DNA of 9,633 bases, taken from contig DAIETC010000090.1 of the NCBI GenBank assembly GCA_027345905.1, forward strand, positions 1 through 9,633. The letters run 5' to 3'. Shown here piece by piece: positions 1 through 5,908 of this stretch. Both the position numbers and the translations under genes were made by a program. Position 1 is the stretch's first letter; each line of letters starts with the position of its first letter. A model generated the notes under the pieces. The model was not told the DNA's origin. It was given only the letters and a program-made list of their open reading frames with translations, and searched no databases. The stretch comes from Kineosporiaceae bacterium (GTDB lineage: Bacteria; Actinomycetota; Actinomycetes; Actinomycetales; Angustibacteraceae).

Positions 1-534
1 CCGTCGATGGTCACCGTGGCACGCAACAGCGTCCAGGACGGCGTGCGCGTCGCCGCCGTGTGCGGATTCCCCTCCGGCGCGGTCAATCCCGCTGTCAAGG
101 CCCATGAAGCCCAGCTTGCGGTGCTGGATCGCGCGGACGAGATCGACATGGTCATCGACCTCGGCAAGGCCAAGGCCGGCGAGTGGGCGGCCATCGAGAG
201 CGAGATCGCCCTGGTGCGCGCGGCAGCGGCGCCGGCTCTGCTGAAGGTGATCATCGAGTCGGCGGCGCTGACCGATGACGAGATCGTCGCGGCCTGCATG
301 GTGTCCGAGGCTGCCGGCGCCGACTTCGTCAAGACCTCGACCGGGTTTCACCCCAGTGGCGGGGCCAGCGTCGAGGCCGTGCGGCTCATGGCCGGCACTG
401 TCGGTGGCCGCCTGGGCGTCAAGGCCAGCGGCGGCATCCGCACCAGCGGCGACGCCGCGGCGATGCTTGCCGCCGGAGCGACCCGGCTCGGCTGCTCGGC
501 GTCGCGGGCGATCCTCGCCCCCCTGCCCGACTGA
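1..534 (+). CDS. deoC: Deoxyribose-phosphate aldolase, 5' end missing
   Basis: DeoC is a cytoplasmic class I aldolase that cleaves 2-deoxyribose-5-phosphate to glyceraldehyde-3-phosphate and acetaldehyde, the last step of deoxynucleoside breakdown. The reading frame is open from base 1 and ends at TGA 532-534. About 177 residues are present; family members are usually 220-260, so roughly the first quarter lies off the left edge. The visible sequence starts inside the first conserved barrel strands (VAAVCGFPSG). It then shows DEIDMVIDLG, the FVKTSTGF segment with the Schiff-base lysine, and VKASGGIR with the second catalytic lysine (K167 and K201 of the E. coli enzyme by family knowledge). The C-terminus (GATRLGCSAS) is normal for the family. 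The gene converges on the nucleoside operon across 760-1013. Its stop codon overlaps the proposed -35 box of the next gene, and no terminator is visible between them, so read-through is possible. Confidence 0.96.
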   Translation, partial: PSMVTVARNSVQDGVRVAAVCGFPSGAVNPAVKAHEAQLAVLDRADEIDMVIDLGKAKAGEWAAIESEIALVRAAAAPALLKVIIESAALTDDEIVAACMVSEAAGADFVKTSTGFHPSGGASVEAVRLMAGTVGGRLGVKASGGIRTSGDAAAMLAAGATRLGCSASRAILAPLPD

Positions 535-559
535 CTCACTACACCCCCCGGGGTATAGT
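531..559 (+). promoter_or_regulatory. Predicted sigma-70-type promoter of the cysteine-rich gene
   Basis: A -10 box TATAGT (554-559, five of six consensus bases) lies exactly 17 bp downstream of CTGACT (531-536, four of six bases of TTGACA, with the TGAC core). Transcription would start near 566 and give a leader of about 26 nt before the ATG at 592. The -35 box overlaps the deoC stop codon. The spacer is filled by the dyad at 537-560, so a bound repressor would block RNA polymerase. The boxes are seen in the sequence; promoter activity is inferred. Confidence 0.6.
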
Positions 560-560
560 G
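537..560. promoter_or_regulatory. CsoR/CstR-like operator dyad over the promoter spacer and -10 box
   Basis: This 24-bp imperfect palindrome has left half CACTACACCCCC and right half CGGGGTATAGTG, with 10 of 12 positions paired; the mismatches are 542/555 and the central pair. The core resembles the TACCCC...GGGGTA sites known for the CsoR/RcnR/CstR (DUF156) repressor family, which senses Cu(I), other metals or persulfides. It covers the spacer and -10 box of the predicted promoter, the usual position for repression. A rho-independent terminator for deoC is less likely because the arms meet without a loop and no T-run follows. No regulator of this family is encoded in the window. Confidence 0.5.
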
Positions 561-591
561 GCGCCCACGCGAACCCTCGGGAAGGAACACC

Positions 592-759
592 ATGTGTCGA
601 CAGGTCACCTGCCGTAGGTGCGGCAAGCCGACGTGGGCCGGCTGCGGCCAGCACGTCAACCAGGTCATGGCCGGCGTCCCGAAGGCCAAACGCTGCCAGT
701 GCCCCCCGAAGGTGTCCTGGGTCGAGCGCATCTTCGGCGGGCGCAAGACGTCGGTCTGA
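592..759 (+). CDS. Small cysteine-rich hypothetical protein, possible metal-binding
   Basis: This 55-residue protein begins MCRQVTCRRCGKPTWAGCGQ. The ATG at 592 follows an AAGGA ribosome binding site (582-586) with 5-nt spacing; the gene ends at TGA 757-759. It has six cysteines (C2, C7, C10, C18, C35, C37) and one histidine (H21), arranged as CxxC (7-10), CxxH (18-21) and CxC (35-37), compatible with a zinc-ribbon-like or Cu/Zn site. The C-terminus (WVERIFGGRK) is basic and could form a short amphipathic helix. There is no signal peptide or membrane segment, so it is probably cytoplasmic. I recognise it as resembling a widespread uncharacterised small-protein type (CxxCGKxTWAGCGxHV) but know no function for it. 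The dyad at its promoter suggests control by a metal or sulfur-species sensor; that is inference. Confidence 0.8.
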   Translation: MCRQVTCRRCGKPTWAGCGQHVNQVMAGVPKAKRCQCPPKVSWVERIFGGRKTSV

Positions 760-765
760 GCCTCT

Positions 766-840
766 GCGGGAGCGGCTGAGTCGGTGACAACCCTGAGCGA
801 CCGAGTCGGTGACAAACGGGAGCGGCTGAGTCGGTGACAA
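766..840. repeat. Three tandem 25-bp repeats
   Basis: Three head-to-tail units occupy 766-790, 791-815 and 816-840. All three end in the same 13 bases, GAGTCGGTGACAA (778-790, 803-815, 828-840). Units 1 and 3 differ only at their first base; unit 2 differs at several positions in its first 12 bases. The period of 25 is not a multiple of three, and stop codons recur in it, so it is not a coding repeat. There are no spacers, so it is not a CRISPR array. It starts 6 bp after the cysteine-rich gene ends. Function unknown: possible protein-binding repeats, or local duplication. Confidence 0.9.
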
Positions 841-853
841 CCGGGCAGACCTC

Positions 854-925
854 GTGGGTGCAGGCATGGGTGCAGCCAAGTTGCTGTGATCACGACACTC
901 CGGCTGCACCCACGGCTGCACCCAT
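854..925. repeat. 72-bp dyad built from paired 12-bp units, possible bidirectional terminator
   Basis: The left arm is two tandem 12-bp units, GTGGGTGCAGGC (854-865) and ATGGGTGCAGCC (866-877). The right arm is two inverted units, GGCTGCACCCAC (902-913) and GGCTGCACCCAT (914-925). The arms pair at 21 of 24 positions around a 24-bp centre. The centre contains the perfect 8-bp palindrome GTGATCAC (886-893), whose axis coincides with that of the arms. It sits between the convergent ends of the cysteine-rich gene (+) and add (-), so a strong RNA hairpin here could stop transcription from both sides, although no T-run follows on either strand. A multimeric protein-binding site or the scar of an integrated element are alternatives. 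Confidence 0.85.
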
Positions 926-1013
926 GAGGGGGCCGACCGACACGGTGCCGCGCAAGGGTTCGCGCAACCCGGACATATGGGGCGACGTGTGGCCGGCGCA
1001 GGTGCCCGGCGGC

Positions 1014-2153
1014 TCAGACCAGTGCCGCGTAGCCGGGCTTGATCACACCCTCGATGAGGGCCAGCCGCTCGTCGAACGGGATGAACGCGCTCTTCATCGC
1101 GTTCACGGTGACCCAGCGCAGGTCCTCGATGGTCCAGCCGAGCTCGTTCACCAGCAGCTGCAGCTCGCGGGACATGCTGGTGCCACTCATCAGCCGGTTG
1201 TCGGTGTTGACCGTCACCCGAAAGCGCAGCCGCTTCAGCAGCCCGATGGGATGCGTGGCGATCGACGCGGCGGCGCCGGTCTGCACGTTGGACGACGGAC
1301 ACAGCTCGAGCGGGATGCGCTTGTCCCGCACGTACGCCGCGAGCAGGCCGAGGCGAACGTCCTGCAGCCGGGCGGCGGCGTCCGCGGCCCGGTCGGCGCC
1401 GAACGGGCGCGAGCCCACCCGTAGGTCGTCGACGATCCGGACGCCGTGGCCCAGCCGGTCGGTGCCGCACCACTGGATCGCCTCCCAGATGCTGGGCAGC
1501 CCGAAGGCCTCCCCGGCGTGGATCGTGAAGTGCGCGTTCTCCCGGCGCAGGTACTCGAAGGCGTCCAGGTGGCGCGTGGGCGGGTAGCCCGCCTCCGCCC
1601 CGGCGATGTCGAAACCAACCACGCCCTGGTCGCGGTAGCGCACGGCGAGCCGGGCGATCTCCAGACCGTTGGCCGCGTGGCGCATGGCGGTCACCAGTGT
1701 CCCGATCCGGATCGGGTTGCCCGCCTGTGCCGCCAGCTCGCAGCCGCGACCGAACCCCTCCTGCACGGCCAGCACGACGTCGTCCAGCGACAGCCCGGCA
1801 CCCAGGTGCTGCTCGGGCGCATAGCGCACCTCGGCGTAGACCACGCCGTCGGCAGCCAGGTCCTGGGCACACTCCGCGGCCACGCGGATCAAGGCGTCGC
1901 GGGTCTGCATCACGGCGACCGTGTGCGCGAACGTCTCCAGATAGAGCTCGAGCGAGCCCGAGTCGGCGGCCTCGCGGAACCACGCGCCCAGGCTGGACGC
2001 GTCGGGCGCCGGCAGTGCGGCGTAGCCGATGGACGCGGCCAGCTCGACGATCGTCTGCGGTCGCAGCCCGCCGTCCAGGTGGTCGTGCAGCAGGACCTTG
2101 GGAGCGCGCCGGACGGTGTCGCTGATCTCGACCTCGGCGGGGGTGATGGGCAC
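1014..2153 (-). CDS. add: Adenosine deaminase
   Basis: Add is a cytoplasmic Zn-dependent TIM-barrel enzyme that converts adenosine and deoxyadenosine to inosine and deoxyinosine. The 379-residue length is normal. Metal and catalytic residues are all visible: HDH at 23-25, the substrate-binding glycine in DIAGAE (182-187), HAGEA with H212 and the proton-relay E215, H236 in RLGHGVR, and D318 in VNTDNR. N319 replaces the second aspartate of the animal TDD motif, which I recall as usual in actinobacterial Add. ELCPSSNVQTG (283-293) is also conserved. The start is GTG at 2153; it places HDHLDGG at the usual distance, but no clear Shine-Dalgarno is seen, so the start is less certain than the identity. 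It is the last gene of the minus-strand operon, 32 bp after the ABM-fold gene. Confidence 0.97.
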   Translation of the reverse strand: MPITPAEVEISDTVRRAPKVLLHDHLDGGLRPQTIVELAASIGYAALPAPDASSLGAWFREAADSGSLELYLETFAHTVAVMQTRDALIRVAAECAQDLAADGVVYAEVRYAPEQHLGAGLSLDDVVLAVQEGFGRGCELAAQAGNPIRIGTLVTAMRHAANGLEIARLAVRYRDQGVVGFDIAGAEAGYPPTRHLDAFEYLRRENAHFTIHAGEAFGLPSIWEAIQWCGTDRLGHGVRIVDDLRVGSRPFGADRAADAAARLQDVRLGLLAAYVRDKRIPLELCPSSNVQTGAAASIATHPIGLLKRLRFRVTVNTDNRLMSGTSMSRELQLLVNELGWTIEDLRWVTVNAMKSAFIPFDERLALIEGVIKPGYAALV

Positions 2154-2185
2154 CCGCGAAGACTACTGGCGCAGGTGCAAACGCC

Positions 2186-2470
2186 TCACACGTCGGTGAA
2201 GTGCTCGACGTGCGGCGGCCCGGCGAAGTGCGGGCCGATCAGCGCCCGCCACTGGCCGAACCGGTCGCTGGACCGAAAGGCGTCGTGCGCCTGAACCGAG
2301 TCCCACTCGACGAGCAACACGAACCGGGTCGACGTCTCGACGCCCTGGGTCATGCGCATGGCACCGCATCCTGGCGTCTGGGCCACCAGGTGGCGGGCCT
2401 GCTGGTAGGCCGCAGCGAAGGCCGCCTGCGAGCCGTCGGTCACGTCGATGAGCGCTACTTCGAGAACCAT
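2186..2470 (-). CDS. Small ABM-fold (antibiotic biosynthesis monooxygenase-like) protein
   Basis: This 94-residue protein matches the ABM / dimeric alpha-beta barrel superfamily in pattern: a first strand MVLEVALIDV, a helix rich in A and Q (15-30), a central block RFVLLVEWDSVQAHDAF (49-65) and a final EHFTDV strand. The RFVLLVEWxSxxAHxxFRxS...W segment is the clearest family mark. Members include cofactor-free quinol monooxygenases, haem-degrading enzymes and many proteins of unknown role; the catalytic activity here cannot be told. I chose ATG 2470 over the in-frame ATG at 2488 because GAGG (2479-2482) lies 8 nt upstream and the protein then begins directly with the first strand. It lies 24 bp after deoA and 32 bp before add, so it is almost certainly co-transcribed with nucleoside catabolism genes, with no evident biochemical link. 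Confidence 0.85.
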   Translation of the reverse strand: MVLEVALIDVTDGSQAAFAAAYQQARHLVAQTPGCGAMRMTQGVETSTRFVLLVEWDSVQAHDAFRSSDRFGQWRALIGPHFAGPPHVEHFTDV

Positions 2471-2494
2471 GCGGCCAGCCTCGCACACCGGCGC

Positions 2495-3790
2495 TCAGTG
2501 CGCCGCGACCCGTTCGACCACCAAGGGCAGCAGGTCGGGACGTGAACCCTCCGCAGCGATGAAGTAGCTGCCCTGCAAGACATCCAGGGCGCGGTCGAAA
2601 CGCTCGGGGGTGTCGGTGTGCAGGGTCATCAAGGGTTCGCCACCGCGGACGACGGCCCCGGGCTTGGCGTGGATCTCGACTCCGGCGCCGGCCTGCACCA
2701 CGTCCTCCTTGCGGGCCCGTCCGGCGCCCAGCCGCCACGCGGCCACACCGACCGCCATGGCGTCCAGCTGGGTGAGCACCCCGTCTGCCGGCGCGAGCAG
2801 GACGTGCTTCTCGCGGGCGCGCGGCAGCTCAGCGTGCGGGTCACCGCCCTGCGCGGCGATCATCCGCCGCCACACGTCCATGGCTCCCCCGTCGCGCAAC
2901 CGGTCGGCGGGGTCGATGTCCGTGCGCCCTGCCGCGGCGAGCATCTCGCGGGCCAGCGCGAGCGTCAGCTCGACCACGTCCGGCGGTCCCCCGCCCGCGA
3001 GCACCTCCAGCGACTCGCGGACCTCCAGCGCGTTGCCGACGGTCAGACCCAGCGGCGTCTGCATGTTGGTGAGCAGCGCCACCGTGTGCACCCCGGCGTC
3101 GGTGCCGAGGTCGACCATGGTGCGCGCCAGCACACGGGCATCCTCGACCGTCTTCATGAACGCGCCCGAGCCGACCTTGACGTCCAGCACGAGCGCACCC
3201 GTGCCCTCGGCGATCTTCTTGCTCATGATCGAGCTCGCGATCAGCGCGACCGACTCCACGGTGCCGGTGACGTCGCGCAGGGCGTAGAGCTTGCGGTCGG
3301 CCGGCACCAGGTCGGCGCCAGCGGCACAGATCACCGCGCCCACGTCGTCCAGCTGGCGCAGCATCTGCTCTGGGCTGAGCTCGGGTCGCCAGCCGCTGAT
3401 CGACTCCAGCTTGTCGAGGGTGCCCCCGGTGTGGCCGAGCCCGCGCCCCGACAGCTGGGGCACCGCCACCCCGCAGGCGGCGACCAGCGGCGCCAACGGC
3501 AGGGTGATCTTGTCCCCTACCCCTCCGGTCGAGTGCTTGTCAGCAGTGGGCCGTGACAGCCCGGAGAAGTCCAGGCGTTCGCCCGAGGCGATCATGGCGT
3601 GCGTCCAGCGGGCGATCTCGCGCCGGTTCATGCCCCGCAGCACGATCGCCATCGCCAGCGCCGCCATCTGCTCCTCGGCCAGCCGGCCGTCGGTGTACGC
3701 CTGGATCATCCAGTCGATCTGCGGGTCGGTCAGCTCGTGGTCGTCCCGCTTGGCCCGAATGATGTCGACGGCGTCAAAGGCTGCGTTCAT
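2495..3790 (-). CDS. deoA: Thymidine (pyrimidine-nucleoside) phosphorylase
   Basis: DeoA phosphorolyses thymidine and deoxyuridine to the free base and 2-deoxyribose-1-phosphate in the cytoplasm, feeding the phosphopentomutase/DeoC route. The 431-residue length is typical. The N-terminal helical domain (FDAVDIIRAKRD at 5-16) is followed by the phosphate-binding KHSTGGVGDK (85-94), the family signature SGRGLGHTGGTLDKLE (114-129) and SIMSKKIAEGTGALVLDVKVGSGAF (187-211). R172, S187 and K191 match the pyrimidine-binding residues of the E. coli enzyme by position. The C-terminal domain with EIHAKPGAVVRGGEPL (372-387) is complete. The start at ATG 3790 gives the usual family N-terminus; the frame stays open to ATG 3829, but the extra 13 residues look unrelated to the family. 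The ribosome binding site is weak. It is 63 bp after the GH13 gene, the largest gap in the operon. Confidence 0.97.
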   Translation of the reverse strand: MNAAFDAVDIIRAKRDDHELTDPQIDWMIQAYTDGRLAEEQMAALAMAIVLRGMNRREIARWTHAMIASGERLDFSGLSRPTADKHSTGGVGDKITLPLAPLVAACGVAVPQLSGRGLGHTGGTLDKLESISGWRPELSPEQMLRQLDDVGAVICAAGADLVPADRKLYALRDVTGTVESVALIASSIMSKKIAEGTGALVLDVKVGSGAFMKTVEDARVLARTMVDLGTDAGVHTVALLTNMQTPLGLTVGNALEVRESLEVLAGGGPPDVVELTLALAREMLAAAGRTDIDPADRLRDGGAMDVWRRMIAAQGGDPHAELPRAREKHVLLAPADGVLTQLDAMAVGVAAWRLGAGRARKEDVVQAGAGVEIHAKPGAVVRGGEPLMTLHTDTPERFDRALDVLQGSYFIAAEGSRPDLLPLVVERVAAH

Positions 3791-3853
3791 GTGGCGATCA
3801 TCGCGCAGCAGCCCGGACGTCGGCGCCATCGTTCGCGCCCGGCGTACCCCTGC

Positions 3854-5524
3854 TCACACCAGGCGGCGTGAGCCGGGCGCGACGACGCGCAGCCACCGGT
3901 AGCCGTAGCCCTCCAGCGCCAGCTCGACCCGACCCCGGTCGTCCAGGGCGGTCGTGGCGTCCTGCAGCAGGTCGACGAGCACGTGCTCACCGCTGCAGTC
4001 GTCCAGGGTGAGCGGAACCGTGCACCCGTGCGGTCCCAGGTTGTGCACGGCGACCATGGTGCCGTCGTCCCAGCGGCAACGGTGGGCGAGCACCGCGGCA
4101 TGCGGCTGCTCAAGAACCTCGAAATCCGCCCAGCCGAGCTCGGGGCACTCGCGGTAGCGGTGGGTCAGCCGGGTGATGAACGCCAGCAGGGAGTCGGGGT
4201 CGCGGCGCTGGTCGGCGACGTTGACGAACTGCGGGCCGAAGGCGCCGCTCACCAGGGGCGCGACCAGCCGGGACGGGCGTGCCTGGCTGAAGCCGCCGCC
4301 TCGCCCCGAGCTCCACTGCATCGGGGTGCGCACCGCGGATCGGCCCTGCAGGTCGAGGTTCTCGCCCATCCCGATCTCTTCGCCGTAGAACAGGACCGGG
4401 GTGCCGGGCAGCGAGAACAGCAGGCTGTACACCATCTTGATCCGCCGGGGATCGCCGCCGAGCATCGTCGGCAGCCGTCGGCGCAGCCCACGACCGAAGA
4501 CCTGCATGCTCTCGTCCGGACCGAACGCGGCGAAGACCTCCTGGCGTTCGGACTGGCTGAGCTTGTCCAGCGTCAGCTCGTCGTGGTTGCGCACGAACGT
4601 CGCCCACTGGTTGTCGCGCGGCACCGGCGGGCGCTCACGCAGCGCGTCGGCCAGCGGGCCGGCGTCCGTGCGAGCCATCGACAGGTACAGCGCCTGCATG
4701 CCGATGAAGTCGAACTGCATGGTCAGCTCGTCGCCCAGGTCGTCGCCGAAGTAGCGCCGCTGGTCGGCGTGCGGCAGGTTCACCTCGCCGAGCAGCATGC
4801 CGTCGCCGGTACGCCGGCCGAGGAAGGCGCGCAGCTGGCGCAGGTACTCGTGGGGGTCACGCAGCTGTTTCGGGTCTTCGCCGGTCATGTCCAGCAGGAA
4901 CGGGACGGCGTCGACGCGAAAGCCTGAAAGCCCCAGCTGCAGCCAGAAACCCATGAGCTTGGCGATCTCGTCGCGCACCTTCGGGTTGGCGATGTTCAGG
5001 TCCGGCTGTTGGCGGTAGAAGTGGTGCAGGTAGTACTCGCCCGTCTTCTCCTCGAACTGCCAGACGCTGTTCTCCTTGTCGGGGAAGACCACCTCGGCGG
5101 AGGTGTCCGGCGGCGGGTCGCTGCGCCAGACGTAGAAGTCGCGAAAGGGCGAGTTCTTGCTCGCCCTGGCGGACCGGAACCACGGGTGCCGGTCCGAGGT
5201 GTGGTTGACCACCAGGTCGGCGATCACGCGGATGCCGCGGTCGCGGCAGGTGCGGATCAGCTCGACCAGGTCGCCGTGGCTGCCGTAGCGCGGGTCGACG
5301 CCGTAGAAGTCGGTGATGTCATAGCCGTCGTCGCAGCCCCCGCGCGGGTAGAACGGCATCAGCCACAGGCACGTCACCCCCAGCTCGTTGAGGTAGTCGA
5401 CGCGCTGGGCCAGCCCCGCGAAGTCGCCGACACCGTCCCCGTCCGCGTCCATGAACGTCTCGACGTCCAGGCAGTACACGACCGCCGTCTTCCACCACAG
5501 GTCGCTGGTGTCGGTGATCCGCAC
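3854..5524 (-). CDS. GH13 alpha-amylase-family enzyme, trehalose-synthase-like
   Basis: This 556-residue cytoplasmic glycoside hydrolase family 13 protein is close in pattern to TreS, which interconverts maltose and trehalose; hydrolase or other transglucosylase activity is also possible. The (beta/alpha)8 barrel shows DADGDGVGDFAGL (26-38), region I DLVVNH (103-108), GFRVDAVPF with nucleophile D205, LLGEVN with acid/base E247, and VRNHDELTLD with stabiliser D315, followed by VLFYGEEIGMG (377-387) and VRTPMQW (398-404). The catalytic triad is complete and a C-terminal beta domain (about 465-550) is present. There is no signal peptide. The start is GTG 5524, immediately after the cdd stop, with GGAGG just upstream inside cdd, implying translational coupling. 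Its place in a nucleoside operon is unexpected: I see no pathway link except sugar phosphate metabolism, and no maltokinase or GlgE neighbour that would suggest the TreS-Pep2-GlgE route. Confidence 0.9.
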   Translation of the reverse strand: MRITDTSDLWWKTAVVYCLDVETFMDADGDGVGDFAGLAQRVDYLNELGVTCLWLMPFYPRGGCDDGYDITDFYGVDPRYGSHGDLVELIRTCRDRGIRVIADLVVNHTSDRHPWFRSARASKNSPFRDFYVWRSDPPPDTSAEVVFPDKENSVWQFEEKTGEYYLHHFYRQQPDLNIANPKVRDEIAKLMGFWLQLGLSGFRVDAVPFLLDMTGEDPKQLRDPHEYLRQLRAFLGRRTGDGMLLGEVNLPHADQRRYFGDDLGDELTMQFDFIGMQALYLSMARTDAGPLADALRERPPVPRDNQWATFVRNHDELTLDKLSQSERQEVFAAFGPDESMQVFGRGLRRRLPTMLGGDPRRIKMVYSLLFSLPGTPVLFYGEEIGMGENLDLQGRSAVRTPMQWSSGRGGGFSQARPSRLVAPLVSGAFGPQFVNVADQRRDPDSLLAFITRLTHRYRECPELGWADFEVLEQPHAAVLAHRCRWDDGTMVAVHNLGPHGCTVPLTLDDCSGEHVLVDLLQDATTALDDRGRVELALEGYGYRWLRVVAPGSRRLV

Positions 5525-5908
5525 TCACGCCTCCAGGTCGAACGCGTCGGGCAGCACCCAGGACATCGGCCGGACGCCGTCGGCGGTGTCGAGCAGGCAG
5601 TCCGGGCCGCCGTGCTCCCACAGGAGCTGGCGGCAACGCCCGCACGGCATCAGCGCCAGGCCCTTGGCGTCCACGCAGGCGACCGCGACCAGGCGACCGC
5701 CGCCGCTGGCGTGCAGCTGGCTGACCAGCCCGCACTCGGCGCACAGCCCGATGCCGTACGACGCGTTCTCGACGTTGCAGCCCACGACGACCCGCCCGTC
5801 GTCGACCAGAGCGGCCGCGCCCACGGGGTAACGCGAGTACGGCGCGTACGCCGAGTGCATCGCGCCAACTGCTTTGGCGCGCAACAGGTCCCAGTCGATG
5901 TCAGCCAT
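5525..5908 (-). CDS. cdd: Cytidine deaminase
   Basis: Cdd is a small Zn-dependent enzyme of the homotetrameric type that deaminates cytidine and deoxycytidine to uridine and deoxyuridine. The 127 residues are a full-length family member. The substrate motif CNVENASYG is at 44-52, the CAE motif supplies zinc ligand C56 and catalytic E58, and PCGRCRQ (88-94) gives zinc ligands C89 and C92. ATG 5908 is chosen because GAGG lies 5 nt upstream within the end of permease 2. The gene overlaps permease 2 by 8 bp and its stop abuts the GTG of the GH13 gene, so translation is coupled on both sides. Its product deoxyuridine is a substrate for DeoA two genes downstream. Confidence 0.97.
   Translation of the reverse strand: MADIDWDLLRAKAVGAMHSAYAPYSRYPVGAAALVDDGRVVVGCNVENASYGIGLCAECGLVSQLHASGGGRLVAVACVDAKGLALMPCGRCRQLLWEHGGPDCLLDTADGVRPMSWVLPDAFDLEA

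Noticed and set aside
537..560. Rho-independent terminator of deoC
   Set aside because: The arms meet with no loop, and the sequence after it is GC-rich rather than a T-run; a promoter-overlapping operator explains it better.
766..840. CRISPR array
   Set aside because: Units are contiguous with no spacers, only three copies, and no cas genes are in the window.
348..893. Minus-strand frame of 181 codons covering the deoC end, the cysteine-rich gene and the repeats
   Set aside because: It is antisense to two supported genes, lacks a domain, and its start lies inside the dyad centre.
956..970. Short hairpin GGGTT-loop-AACCC downstream of add
   Set aside because: Only a 5-bp stem with no T-run on the minus strand; too weak to call as a terminator next to the much stronger 854-925 dyad.
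834..1424. Plus-strand frame running from the repeat region into the antisense of add
   Set aside because: Begins inside the tandem repeat and crosses the 72-bp dyad, then shadows add; no ribosome binding site or domain.
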